A stretch of DNA of 35,128 nt, from assembly GCA_903895695.1 (NCBI GenBank), contig CAITUY010000213.1:1-35128 (forward strand). The letters are read 5' to 3'. The notes beneath the pieces are model-generated. The model was not told where the DNA came from. It saw only the letters and a list, made by a program, of their open reading frames with translations, and made no database searches. The translations under genes and the position numbers were made by a program. Below, one piece after another: positions 1-8,675 of the stretch. Within the stretch, counting starts at the first letter, position 1. Every line of letters starts with the position of its first letter. This DNA is from an uncultured bacterium. Lineage in GTDB: Bacteria; Verrucomicrobiota; Kiritimatiellia; CAIKKV01; CAITUY01.

Positions 1-89
1 ACGCCGTCCACGCTCATGCCCACGCGCCTTGCGCCAACCGGTCAGTAACTGGCCACGACTCCGCAGAAACGCTTCATCCTCAGGCCCCT

Positions 90-866
90 TTGAGTTCAAG
101 GTCACCCCAAAACACTGCTGAATTACCGAAGGGCATTGGGGTTAATCCGACCTGGAAAGGCAATGCCTATGCTACGTCGCAAACCGGCGGCACCACCAAC
201 TACGGCGTATTCCAGTCTGCGCCGTACCAGAACGGCGCCCAAAGTTTTACCGACCAATTTGCCGTGGCTGGTTTCTGGTCGCGCGGTAACATCGCCAGCA
301 ATACGGCGTCCATCGTGGTGCGCAACCCATCCGACACCAATCTGTTCGCGCAGTTCACGCAGGCGACCTACTGCACGACCAACAACCCGAATGTCTCTGA
401 TCTCATGGGCGCGGTCGTGATCGATCTAAAGACCAACACGTGCGGGTTCGCGATGCTGACCAACACCTACAATGTCGGAACTTATCGCACACAGGGACTC
501 AACCGCACATTGCAGCTTGCGCATCTCCTGACTGATGGCACGTATCTGGTGACGATTCAGATGGCGTATGACGACAGTGGCGTTACCTATGTAAAGGATG
601 AGAGTAGTCTGTTTTTCTACCGCTGGAACAGCCAGTCTTACACAAATCAGTTCTGGCAGTTGGCGGTGGACGGCAACATCACCAATAGCACCTTCCCGGT
701 CAACCAGGAACAGTTGGTCCAGGGAGCGCCGGACCAGGTCCTCGGTCATTACGGCAGCGACGCCGTCAACCACATCGTGTGGGCCAATGTGAATTACCGC
801 GGGAACTTCGGTGTGGGCAGTGTAGTGCCGTTGGACCCGCACGGCACGGTCTGGCTCATCCAATAA
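90..866 (+). CDS. Unrecognised protein, C-terminal part; 5' end uncertain
   Basis: I do not recognise this family. The body (about 240 residues ending GTVWLIQ) is rich in Asn, Thr, Gln and aromatic residues, as in secreted beta-rich proteins, and has no membrane segment. The TTG at 90 is only a nominal start: there is no Shine-Dalgarno or signal peptide, and the same frame stays open to the left edge, but its translation there looks non-coding. In the +2 frame, positions about 82-113 read GPFEFKVTPK, which continues naturally into NTAELPKGIG of this frame, suggesting a frameshift in the run CCCCAAAA near 104-111. The gene may therefore be longer and broken, or affected by an assembly indel. 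The stop TAA (864-866) lies 17 bp before the next gene. Confidence 0.5.
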   Translation: MSSRSPQNTAELPKGIGVNPTWKGNAYATSQTGGTTNYGVFQSAPYQNGAQSFTDQFAVAGFWSRGNIASNTASIVVRNPSDTNLFAQFTQATYCTTNNPNVSDLMGAVVIDLKTNTCGFAMLTNTYNVGTYRTQGLNRTLQLAHLLTDGTYLVTIQMAYDDSGVTYVKDESSLFFYRWNSQSYTNQFWQLAVDGNITNSTFPVNQEQLVQGAPDQVLGHYGSDAVNHIVWANVNYRGNFGVGSVVPLDPHGTVWLIQ

Positions 867-883
867 GCCTGCCCACCGACTCA

Positions 884-3235
884 TTGAGACCGAAATTGCA
901 CAAAGCCATAACCGCCTTTCTGTCGCTCGCGTTCGTCGCCCACCTGTCCGCGGGCGCGGAGGTGACATTCGTCCAGACGGACGAATTCAACGGCCCGTTT
1001 CCAAGTTGGCGGGACGTGAAACGCGATTATGGCGCGAAGGGCGACGGCGTGGCGGATGACAGCGATGCCATCAACAAGGCCCTGTTGGAATTGCGGAAGG
1101 AGGACCGCGAGTTCTCGGTGCTCTACTTCCCGGCCGGTGTCTACCGAGTCACCAAGACGGTGACATCGCCGCGCGCGACCCATAAGGAAGGGAACGGGAT
1201 CGCGGTGATCGGCGAGGACCCCGCCACGACCATCATCAAATGGGACGGTCCGGACAAGGGCACGGTCTTCAGCTATACCGCCTGGTATTCGGAAGTCTCC
1301 CGGCTGACCATTGACGGCGCCGGGCGCGCCGGCATCGCCTTCCTCTACAACGGCGAGAGGTTCTCCACCTATAACGAGACCGCCGACATGGTCTTCAAGG
1401 ATGCCGCCGTCGGCCTGCAACTGGGTGGCTCAGGTGGCGATTCAGGCGGGGACTATGGTCAGGCGGAGAACATGGTCCTGCGCTGTCAGTTCCTGAATTG
1501 CGGGTTCGGACTTCGCACCATGAGTTACAACAGTCTGGACATCTGGGTGTGGAACAGCCTGTTCCAGGACTGCGGGAGCGCGATGCGGAACGGGGCCGGC
1601 AATTTCAATGCCTACGCGTGTGTCTTCCTGCGGTCGAAGACCTGCGACATCGATTCCTCGAACCTCGCCATCTTCAGTTTCATCGACAATGTGTCGATGG
1701 GATCCGCCATGTTCCTCGACTTCAGTTGGGCGCCCGGCGGAATCTTCAGCCGCAACCCGGTTAGCATTTGCGGAAACCACATCTACGACTGCACCGGTGA
1801 CAAAGGCGCCATCAGGCTTGGCGGCGGGCCGTCCCTGCTCTGGGGCAACACCATTCGGAACCGGGCGGGCGATCAGAAACCGGTCGTATTTCTGGGCAGC
1901 GACCAAGGCCTTTTGGGCAACACCTTTTGCGTGACGACACCGATGGGGGTTCTGCCGCCCGGGGGGCTCCATGATGCGATCTACCGCCCGCGGTTGGTCG
2001 TGAGCAGCGAGTCGATCGTCAAACGCGAGAGCATTCCGGATCCGAAACTGGTCCTGCCGGGCGTCCCGGCACACGCCGCCCGGCAGATCTTCGAGGTCGC
2101 CCCCGGTTGCGATGCCACGACGATACAAGCGGCCATCGATGCCGCCGCAGCCTTGAAGATTGGACAGCGACCTGTCGTGCATCTGCCCATGGGTAAATAC
2201 AAGATCGACAAGACCCTCGTCATACCGGCTGGAACGGATCTCCAACTTATCGGCGACGGCTCCACCGAGAGCGGCTCCGCGCTGACGTGGGCAGGCACAA
2301 AGGGAGCCTTCCTGCTGCGCGTCGAAGGCCCGAGTGAAGCATCCCTCAGGGATCTCTACATTAACAACAGCACCGGCAATGGCGTCGTCTTCGGGAACTG
2401 CGATCGCGAGGGTGGGCGCTTCTATGCGGATAGACTCAACTCGACGGCGGGCGGCGCGGCAATATGGGTCGACGGCATGGATAAGTCCGATGTGCAGTTC
2501 CGCTGTTTGGCATGGGAAGGGGGGAGCCTGCGCGTCAGTGGCGGGACGAATCGTCCGGCCGGCACTCCCATCAAAGGAGTTACCTCAGTCTTTTGTTCAA
2601 CGCCCGGGGAGTCTAAGGACAAAGTATTCGACATCCGCGATGGGGCGACGGCGATCCTGCGAACGGTCTACTACGATGCCGGCAAACCGATCCCCATGGT
2701 GTCCATGACCGGGGATGCGAATCTCTTTTATGATTCCGGCAAATGTGCCGCGGGTTCTTCCTCCAACTTCCCCACATTCAACTTCAGGGACTTCACTGGT
2801 CGTGCTCTCATGACGGTCTCCAGTTTGGCCGAGTGCAGCGGCCCCAATACCGGCCTGCGTACGAAGGTGGAAGGCGACTGTTCCAAGGGCTCCGTGCTGT
2901 TCTTCGGCAACTGCTTCGAGGCTCAAAACCGCCATGAGCTGAAGGATCTGTTCATTAATGAATCCAACCCGAAATGTGATCAAGCAGGGGATTACCTCTC
3001 GACATTCGAATGCCGCTCCCTGCCAGGAGTCCTTTTGCGGCCCGAGGACATCCCGGTTACAGGTGAACATGGCGCCGCACATCCCGCCTCCGTCATTATG
3101 CATGCGCTCGCCTCCTTCGCGGATGGCGCCCGCCCGCACACGCCCGGGATGGGTGATCGCAGCCATGCAAGAATCCACAGCGTCCTGGTGTGGGTCGGCG
3201 GGGAGACGGGCGTACTGATCCAAGGCGCCAGGTGA
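884..3235 (+). CDS. Secreted pectate-lyase-3 / GH55-like tandem beta-helix protein (paralogue 1)
   Basis: Predicted extracytoplasmic right-handed beta-helix protein of 783 residues, probably a polysaccharide lyase or hydrolase. I chose the TTG at 884 because it begins a good signal peptide (charged MRPKLHK, a hydrophobic stretch, then AGA); TTG at 896 is equally possible, and no strong ribosome site is visible. Reading further upstream only runs into the preceding gene. The Pectate_lyase_3 signature occurs at about residues 45-58 (KRDYGAKGDGVADD), followed by LYFPAGVYRVTKT. A weaker second copy starts near residue 404 (TTIQAAIDAAAAL, then VHLPMGKYKIDKTL). This two-half plan is that of GH55 enzymes and phage-like pectate-lyase-3 proteins. 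The next gene is a paralogue with the same plan. Substrate cannot be assigned; catalytic residues were not identified. Confidence 0.75.
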   Translation: MRPKLHKAITAFLSLAFVAHLSAGAEVTFVQTDEFNGPFPSWRDVKRDYGAKGDGVADDSDAINKALLELRKEDREFSVLYFPAGVYRVTKTVTSPRATHKEGNGIAVIGEDPATTIIKWDGPDKGTVFSYTAWYSEVSRLTIDGAGRAGIAFLYNGERFSTYNETADMVFKDAAVGLQLGGSGGDSGGDYGQAENMVLRCQFLNCGFGLRTMSYNSLDIWVWNSLFQDCGSAMRNGAGNFNAYACVFLRSKTCDIDSSNLAIFSFIDNVSMGSAMFLDFSWAPGGIFSRNPVSICGNHIYDCTGDKGAIRLGGGPSLLWGNTIRNRAGDQKPVVFLGSDQGLLGNTFCVTTPMGVLPPGGLHDAIYRPRLVVSSESIVKRESIPDPKLVLPGVPAHAARQIFEVAPGCDATTIQAAIDAAAALKIGQRPVVHLPMGKYKIDKTLVIPAGTDLQLIGDGSTESGSALTWAGTKGAFLLRVEGPSEASLRDLYINNSTGNGVVFGNCDREGGRFYADRLNSTAGGAAIWVDGMDKSDVQFRCLAWEGGSLRVSGGTNRPAGTPIKGVTSVFCSTPGESKDKVFDIRDGATAILRTVYYDAGKPIPMVSMTGDANLFYDSGKCAAGSSSNFPTFNFRDFTGRALMTVSSLAECSGPNTGLRTKVEGDCSKGSVLFFGNCFEAQNRHELKDLFINESNPKCDQAGDYLSTFECRSLPGVLLRPEDIPVTGEHGAAHPASVIMHALASFADGARPHTPGMGDRSHARIHSVLVWVGGETGVLIQGAR

Positions 3236-3242
3236 AGGAATT

Positions 3243-3277
3243 AGAATTCAGAAGTCAGGAACCAGAATTCGGAGGTG
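3243..3277 (+). repeat. Heptad tandem repeat (consensus RGAAKTC), 5 units
   Basis: Between the two pectate-lyase-like genes the sequence reads in exact 7-base steps: AGAATTC, AGAAGTC, AGGAACC, AGAATTC, GGAGGTG. The last unit contributes the GGAGG that could act as a ribosome site for an ATG at 3279. From memory, similar AGAATTC/AGAAGTC heptads occur in intergenic regions of PVC-group genomes and resemble the short heptameric repeats of cyanobacteria. Function is unknown. Confidence 0.6.
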
Positions 3278-3338
3278 AATGCATATCACCGCCCCGCAAA
3301 TGGCGTTGCAACGAATTGAAAAATGGAACCCTTTGCAT

Positions 3339-5729
3339 ATGAAGAATGAAATCCGCGGTCTCTCGCTATCGGTGCTGGCCCTGCTGGCTGCTGGCTCCTT
3401 AGTCAAGGCCGACACGCCATCCGGCGCCCCCATGATTCCCGATCTTCCCTGGGAGAAACGCTCCGACTGGATTGACGTCAAGACCGACGTCACCCCCGCG
3501 GCCAAGGGCGATGGCATCGCCGACGACACTGACGCGCTTCAGGCCGGGTTCAAGGCCATGAAACAAGGCAGCGTCCTCTACATCCCGGCCGGGACCTACC
3601 GCATCACCCGGACGCTGCTTCTCGGCAACGAGCAGAATCATGGCGGACTCGCCAACGCGGCCATCATCGGCCATGGACGCTCCACGAAGATCGTCTGGGA
3701 TGGCGACGCGGACGCCTCGATGATCAAAGAATTGGGCTACACCCACTCGAACTTCATCGGTTTCCAACTCGATGGCCGCGGCAAAGCAGGGACCGGCGTC
3801 CAGCATAGTTCCTTCATGTTCGGAACCAACATGCGCTACCAGCATGTTGCCTTTCTGAACCTGACCGGCAACGGGGTGAGCGTCGGCCTTCCGCGGCACA
3901 AGGCGTATGACCGGTTCGAGGGGCTGGAAACCGCGGAGACGATCTTCGACAACTGCCTGTTCGAAAATTGCTTCCGGGGCATGTACATCGGCGAGTACAA
4001 CGACTACGACTTCGTCTTCAACGGCTGCGAGTTCCGCAACTGCGGCTACGGCATCGTCAACAACTACGGTTGCCACTACGTTCGCAACTGCCATTTCGAG
4101 CGCAGCAAAATCGCCGACATTCAGGAGCATGGCTGCCACGGCAGCGCCATTTGGCGCTGCAGCTCCTACGGCTCCGGTCTCTTCCTCGACTACTCCACGC
4201 CGACCGCCCCCTACACGATGCAGGATTGCAACGTCGACGCCTGGTGCGACCGCCGGGGCGCTGTGCTCCTCAACGGCGCGCCCATTGCGATCGCCGACTG
4301 CATCATCGGCAATGCCTCGACCTCGCTCATTCCGGAAGATCTTCGGGACGGCACGCCGCTCTGGTCCGTCAAGATCATCTGCAAGGAAGCGCAGCGCGTC
4401 ATCCTCTCCGACAGCACGTTCAGTTTCAAAGGCAAACCCACCCCGCTAACCCGCAAGGATTTGCTGGGGGATTGCGCCCTGGGCTTTGACACGGGCCGAG
4501 TCTATGACATCCCGGCCGGCGAACGCTCCGGCTGCCTCATCAAGTCCGCCAGGCAGTCGTTCCTGAAAACGTCCGTTCCCATGCCCGGCAAGATATTCGA
4601 CGCCAAGCGCGACTTCGGCGCCAAGGGCGATGGCAAGACCAGTGACACCGAAGCCGTGCAGAAGACGATCGATGCGGCCCGCGCAGAGGGCAAAGGCACC
4701 ATGGCTTACCTGCCGGCCGGGCACTATACGATCACCAAGACCCTTGAGATTGGCGGCTCAAACTGGAGCCTCGCCGGCGCAGCCGTGGCGGCAACCGAAC
4801 TGAACTGGAGCGGCAAGGAAGGGGAAACCCTCATGCATGTCTCCGATCCGGACCATGTCACAATCGAAAACCTCGCCATTGGCCAGAACCCCAATAGCAA
4901 GAACGAGGAGGACATTCTCCAAACCTCCACCGGCCAGAAAGCCTCGTTCATCACGTATGACAGGATCTATACCTATAACCCGTGTTGGAACAGGAACGCG
5001 TCTATCCCTGCCGAGTACTACCGCCGCCGGGGTCTGCATTTCAAAGGCCTCACGAAGAATGACACGGTCCTGGTCAAGTATGTCGGCGGGAATGCCCATG
5101 TCGAGGACTCTGCTGCGGCGACCATCCTCTTCAATGTCCTAAGTGGAGCCATCGTGGTCGAGGGAAAGTCCAAGGAGCGCGGCGGATTCGTCGGGGCTCT
5201 GACGAAGTTCAGTTCCGACGAAGATCCGTGTATCCTCGTCAAGGACAGCCACAGCTTTGTGGTCAGCGATCTCTATATGGAAGGCACACGGCGTAACGTC
5301 ACCCTCTCCGGCAACGATGGCGACGCTCCGGGCCGCGTCACGATCCAGGGTGCCAAGTACTCGCGCGGGGGCAACTGGAGCGTCAACCCCGCTGCGGAAA
5401 CCGACAACTACCATGGCGAGCTGAACATCATCATGGATTCAATGTGCGACACGTCCCACTTCGTCCTCAAGGGAAGCAACCCAACGTCCGTCCTGCTGCT
5501 CGGAGACTATGTCGACCCCAACTCCGCGATCCAGAAGGACTCCAACGCGCAGTTCCTCTGCCTTGGCAACGAAGGCACCAAAGACAAGACCATCAATTTC
5601 GACTGCCCGCCGGAACTGAAGGACACGGATTTCAGCGTCGCGGCCCCGCAGGCAGCGAGGGCTTTCGATGACCTTCGGAAACTCGGCGAGACCGACCTCA
5701 AGCTCAATCACCCCGAAGCTCTGAAATGA
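3339..5729 (+). CDS. Secreted pectate-lyase-3 / GH55-like tandem beta-helix protein (paralogue 2)
   Basis: A 796-residue predicted secreted beta-helix protein. The ATG at 3339 gives a clean signal peptide (MKNEIRGLSLSVLALLAAGS, cleavage near VKA). An upstream in-frame ATG at 3279 follows GGAGGT with only about 3 bases of spacing and would add 20 residues before the signal peptide, so I prefer 3339. Two clear Pectate_lyase_3 signatures are present: around residues 48-66 (AAKGDGIADDTDAL, then LYIPAGTYRITRTL) and around 419-440 (KRDFGAKGDGKTSDTEAV, then AYLPAGHYTITKTL). The double domain resembles GH55 glucanases and related lyases. It is probably co-transcribed with paralogue 1, and the downstream FAD oxidoreductase starts 57 bp later. 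Exact linkage specificity is not inferable. Confidence 0.8.
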   Translation: MKNEIRGLSLSVLALLAAGSLVKADTPSGAPMIPDLPWEKRSDWIDVKTDVTPAAKGDGIADDTDALQAGFKAMKQGSVLYIPAGTYRITRTLLLGNEQNHGGLANAAIIGHGRSTKIVWDGDADASMIKELGYTHSNFIGFQLDGRGKAGTGVQHSSFMFGTNMRYQHVAFLNLTGNGVSVGLPRHKAYDRFEGLETAETIFDNCLFENCFRGMYIGEYNDYDFVFNGCEFRNCGYGIVNNYGCHYVRNCHFERSKIADIQEHGCHGSAIWRCSSYGSGLFLDYSTPTAPYTMQDCNVDAWCDRRGAVLLNGAPIAIADCIIGNASTSLIPEDLRDGTPLWSVKIICKEAQRVILSDSTFSFKGKPTPLTRKDLLGDCALGFDTGRVYDIPAGERSGCLIKSARQSFLKTSVPMPGKIFDAKRDFGAKGDGKTSDTEAVQKTIDAARAEGKGTMAYLPAGHYTITKTLEIGGSNWSLAGAAVAATELNWSGKEGETLMHVSDPDHVTIENLAIGQNPNSKNEEDILQTSTGQKASFITYDRIYTYNPCWNRNASIPAEYYRRRGLHFKGLTKNDTVLVKYVGGNAHVEDSAAATILFNVLSGAIVVEGKSKERGGFVGALTKFSSDEDPCILVKDSHSFVVSDLYMEGTRRNVTLSGNDGDAPGRVTIQGAKYSRGGNWSVNPAAETDNYHGELNIIMDSMCDTSHFVLKGSNPTSVLLLGDYVDPNSAIQKDSNAQFLCLGNEGTKDKTINFDCPPELKDTDFSVAAPQAARAFDDLRKLGETDLKLNHPEALK

Positions 5730-5786
5730 TCGCTCGGGGCACTCGAATGTGATTGAATGCCATGACTCCACAGTAAGGGGGCTCTT

Positions 5787-7148
5787 ATGGCACAGATCGA
5801 ATTCGTCCGCAGTTTGCCGGTCAAGTACGACGTGGATGTTTTCGTGGCCGGCGGTGGGCCCTCCGGACTGGCCGCCGCGGTGACGGCCGCGCGCCAGGGG
5901 GCGCGCGTTTTTCTGGCCGAAGGCCAGGCGTGTTTTGGCGGCATGGGCACTTCGGCCGGACTGCCGATGTTCTGCGCGCCGACCGACGGCGTCCATGTGA
6001 CCTCCGCCGGTTTTGGGACCGATGTCTACGAACGGCTGATCGCAGCCGGCGGCACGGCGCCGGAGACGCGCGGCAAGCCCCTCGGCACGTACAACTTCTT
6101 TTTCAACTGCGAGGCGCTCAAGCGCGTATACGACCAGTTAGCCCAGGCCAGCGGGATGGGGTTTTCGTTTCACACCCAGTTCCTGGACGTGGCGGTCGAG
6201 GAAGGCATCGTTACCCACGTCATCTGCTCGGCCAAGAGCGGCTTGTTTGCCGTCCGGGCGCGCCTGTTTGTTGACGCCACCGGCGACGGCGACCTCTGCG
6301 CGCGCGCCGGTGCCTCGTTCGAAAAGGGCGACGCCCACGGCGCGATGCAACCGCCTACGCTGCTGAGCCTGTGGTGCGACATCGACTGGGAAAAGGTCAA
6401 CCGCGACGGCTATGGCGTCTGGCAGCAGGAAAAGCATTTGCCCCGCGCGTTTCAGGACAAGGTCTTCACGGTCGAGGATCGTCACCTGCCCGGCATGGTG
6501 CCCGTCGGGCCCCACGCGGGTGGTGGCAACATTGGCCATCTGTTCGGCACCGACGGCACGGACGAAGTTTCGCTCACCCAGGCCCTGCTACGCGGCCGGC
6601 AATTGGTGCTGGAGTATCAACGCTTTTACCGCGAATACCTGTCCGGCTACGAACAGATGCAACTGCTCGGCACGGGCGCGCTGCTGGGCGTGCGCGAGAC
6701 GCGCCGCATCACGGGCGACTACATTCTGAACGTGGCCGACTTCAAGCGGCGCGCCGTGTTCCCCGATGAGATCGGTCGTTTTTCCTATCCTGTCGACCTG
6801 CACGCCACCCGGCCAGACAGCAAGCTGTTCGCGGCGTTCCAGCAAGAGATGCACGACCTGAGCTACAAGCCCGGCGAGAACTACGGCATTCCGTACCGGT
6901 GTTTGACGCCGGTCGGCCTGGACAACGTGCTCGTGGCCGGCCGTTGTATCAGTTGCGATCGCTACATCCAGGGGTCGGTGCGCGTCATGCCCGGCTGCTT
7001 CATCACGGGTCAGGCGGCCGGTATGGCGGCCGCACTCGCGGCGGATCAGGGCGGCACCACGCGCCAGGTCAAAGTCCCCGAACTCCAGGCGTGCCTCGCG
7101 ACGATGGGCGCCTTTCTGCCGAATCGGGATCGCCCATGCAGTCCTTGA
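5787..7148 (+). CDS. FAD-dependent oxidoreductase (FAD_oxidored family), copy 1
   Basis: A cytoplasmic flavoprotein of 453 residues. The N-terminal Rossmann motif GGGPSG lies at residues 22-27, followed by an acidic end of the second strand (LAEGQ), GGMGTSAGLP, the ATG-type motif DATGDGD at 163-169, and a C-terminal flavin-closing segment (GRCISCDRYIQGSVRVMPGC, then GQAAGMAAALA). This is the plan of PF12831 proteins, which are numerous in Planctomycetes and Lentisphaerota and mostly uncharacterised. The ATG at 5787 has an AAGGGGG ribosome site about 7 bases upstream. There is no signal peptide. The stop codon overlaps the start of the GH28-like gene by 13 bp, implying coupled translation. Oxidation of a sugar or sugar-derived alcohol is an inference from context only. 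Confidence 0.85.
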   Translation: MAQIEFVRSLPVKYDVDVFVAGGGPSGLAAAVTAARQGARVFLAEGQACFGGMGTSAGLPMFCAPTDGVHVTSAGFGTDVYERLIAAGGTAPETRGKPLGTYNFFFNCEALKRVYDQLAQASGMGFSFHTQFLDVAVEEGIVTHVICSAKSGLFAVRARLFVDATGDGDLCARAGASFEKGDAHGAMQPPTLLSLWCDIDWEKVNRDGYGVWQQEKHLPRAFQDKVFTVEDRHLPGMVPVGPHAGGGNIGHLFGTDGTDEVSLTQALLRGRQLVLEYQRFYREYLSGYEQMQLLGTGALLGVRETRRITGDYILNVADFKRRAVFPDEIGRFSYPVDLHATRPDSKLFAAFQQEMHDLSYKPGENYGIPYRCLTPVGLDNVLVAGRCISCDRYIQGSVRVMPGCFITGQAAGMAAALAADQGGTTRQVKVPELQACLATMGAFLPNRDRPCSP

Positions 7149-8569
7149 AGGCATTGGCTTTGGTGATATCCATGTCGGCGGCGGTCGTTGCTTCGGGGGC
7201 CGGAGAAACGGTCGTCGTCACCTATCCTGCCCCGCAGAGCGAGAAGGCGTCGGAGGACTACCAGGTCGAGGCCGGGAACAAAAGCGTTTTCGTTTACACC
7301 GCTCCCGCCCTGCAAGGCGGACCCGTCTCCTTTGCCTATTTTGACTTCTCCGGGACGGCCACCGTTGTCGTGACCTCCCGGCAAAAGATCGAGTCTGTCA
7401 AGGTTCTCCCCACGTCGTATGGCATCGTCCCCACCATTGATGGCGACAAAGTTTCCTTAACGCTCACCAAGCCCGCGAATTTGACCGTTGAGCTGAACGG
7501 AAGTTGCGACCGCCCGTTGCATCTGTTCGCCAATCCGCCCGAGGCCGATCGCCCCGATCCGGCCGACAAGAATGTGATTTACTTCGGCCCGGGCGTGCAT
7601 GAGGTGGCGACGCTCCGCCCCAAGAGCGGACAGACTGTCTACCTCGCCGGCGGCGCGATTCTGAGGGCGAAGATCCCGCCCGACGAAAAGCCAACCCAGG
7701 AAAAGAACTGGCGGGGCAACAAAGTCTACGCAACGCTTCTCGAGACCCGCGGCGCCAAACGTGTGCAGGTTCGCGGGCGCGGCATCCTCGACCTGGGGGC
7801 GCTTCCCCAGCATGCACGAACCGCGATGTGGTTCGAGGGCTCGCAGGGCATTCTGGTCGAGGGCATCGTCATCCGCGACGCCCCTAATTGGGCCGTGGCG
7901 ATGTACGATTCGAAACACATCGTGGTCCGCAACGTGAAGCAGATCTGCGCCCGCGAGAATAGCGACGGGGTCGATATCTGCAACAGCCAGGACGTCCTCG
8001 TCGAGGACTGTTTCCTTCGAAACAATGACGACGAGGTTTGCGTCAAGACGCTGTCGCACTGGCCGGCCCGTGAGTCCAGGAACATCGTCGTCCGTCGTTG
8101 CGTGGTCTGGAATGACCGGGCGCGGGGGCTCGGAATTACCTCCGAGACGCGGGCGAATATATCGCAGGTATTGTTCAAGGACTGCGATATCATTCATGAC
8201 TTCGCCAGCGCCAGCGATTGCGCGGCACTGGCCGTCATCGTCTGCGATTCCGGGACGATGAGCGATATCCGGTTCGAGGATATCCGGGTGGAAGATTGCA
8301 GGAACACCCTGGTCGATTGCTGGATCGGGCCGGACATGTGGAGTCGCGACGAGGCCCAGGGGCACATCAAAGGCGTGACTTTCAAAGACATCACGGTCAC
8401 GGGGAAGTCCATGCCGGCGATCAAGTTGAGCGGGTGTGACGACCGGCATTTGATCGAGGATGTTCGTTTCGAGAACTTGCGGGTTCAAGGGAGCCTCATG
8501 AGGGATGCCGCGACGGCGCGAGTGGAAACCAACGCCTACGTGCGGGGGCTTGTCTTTGGGGTGCCCTAA
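7136..8569 (+). CDS. Secreted GH28-like polygalacturonase-family glycosidase
   Basis: A 477-residue beta-helix hydrolase of the GH28 type, which cleaves alpha-linked galacturonic-acid-containing glycans by inversion. The ATG at 7136 starts a signal peptide (MQSLKALALVISMSAAVVAS, cleavage near GAG). GH28 hallmarks are visible: NSDGVD at residues 275-280 (D277) and NNDDE at 296-300 (D298, D299) correspond to the three catalytic aspartates (NTDG...DD), with VCVKT in place of CIAIK. The family GHG motif appears as RGLGITSE, so its histidine is replaced by leucine, which may change substrate or activity. The gene overlaps the end of the upstream FAD oxidoreductase by 13 bp. A perfect 7-bp hairpin spans its stop codon. 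Polygalacturonase, exo-polygalacturonase and rhamnogalacturonase cannot be separated here. Confidence 0.8.
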   Translation: MQSLKALALVISMSAAVVASGAGETVVVTYPAPQSEKASEDYQVEAGNKSVFVYTAPALQGGPVSFAYFDFSGTATVVVTSRQKIESVKVLPTSYGIVPTIDGDKVSLTLTKPANLTVELNGSCDRPLHLFANPPEADRPDPADKNVIYFGPGVHEVATLRPKSGQTVYLAGGAILRAKIPPDEKPTQEKNWRGNKVYATLLETRGAKRVQVRGRGILDLGALPQHARTAMWFEGSQGILVEGIVIRDAPNWAVAMYDSKHIVVRNVKQICARENSDGVDICNSQDVLVEDCFLRNNDDEVCVKTLSHWPARESRNIVVRRCVVWNDRARGLGITSETRANISQVLFKDCDIIHDFASASDCAALAVIVCDSGTMSDIRFEDIRVEDCRNTLVDCWIGPDMWSRDEAQGHIKGVTFKDITVTGKSMPAIKLSGCDDRHLIEDVRFENLRVQGSLMRDAATARVETNAYVRGLVFGVP

Positions 8570-8579
8570 GGCGGGCACC
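8560..8579 (+). terminator. Hairpin spanning the GH28-like stop codon
   Basis: GGTGCCC (8560-8566) and GGGCACC (8573-8579) form a perfect 7-bp stem with the loop TAAGGC, which contains the stop codon TAA. No T-run follows, so it is not a classic intrinsic terminator. It may be an attenuator or 3'-end stabiliser between the GH28-like gene and the next FAD oxidoreductase. Confidence 0.4.
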
Positions 8580-8593
8580 AGCCCGCAAGCAAA

Positions 8594-8644
8594 CTGTAGC
8601 CGCGGCCGTTGGCCGCGGTCCGGGACCAGCGGTCGCGGCTACAG
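8594..8644. repeat. Head-to-head pair of REP-like palindromes (CTGTAGCCGCG family)
   Basis: Two inverted copies begin and end with CTGTAGCCGCG / CGCGGCTACAG. The left copy contains a perfect 8-bp stem, CCGCGGCC-GTT-GGCCGCGG. The right copy, read on the other strand, has CCGCGACC-GCT-GGTCC. The stem change G to A is matched by C to T on the opposite side (GCC/GGC versus ACC/GGT), which keeps the pairing. The whole also folds as a longer imperfect inverted repeat. It lies in the 106-bp gap between the GH28-like gene and FAD oxidoreductase copy 2. Confidence 0.65.
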
Positions 8645-8675
8645 AAAGACAAAAGGCGGGACAAGAGGGAGCAAA

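Noticed and set aside
6899..7135. N-terminal extension of the GH28-like gene to 6899
   Set aside because: It lies inside the C-terminal coding region of FAD oxidoreductase copy 1, and the signal peptide begins at 7136.
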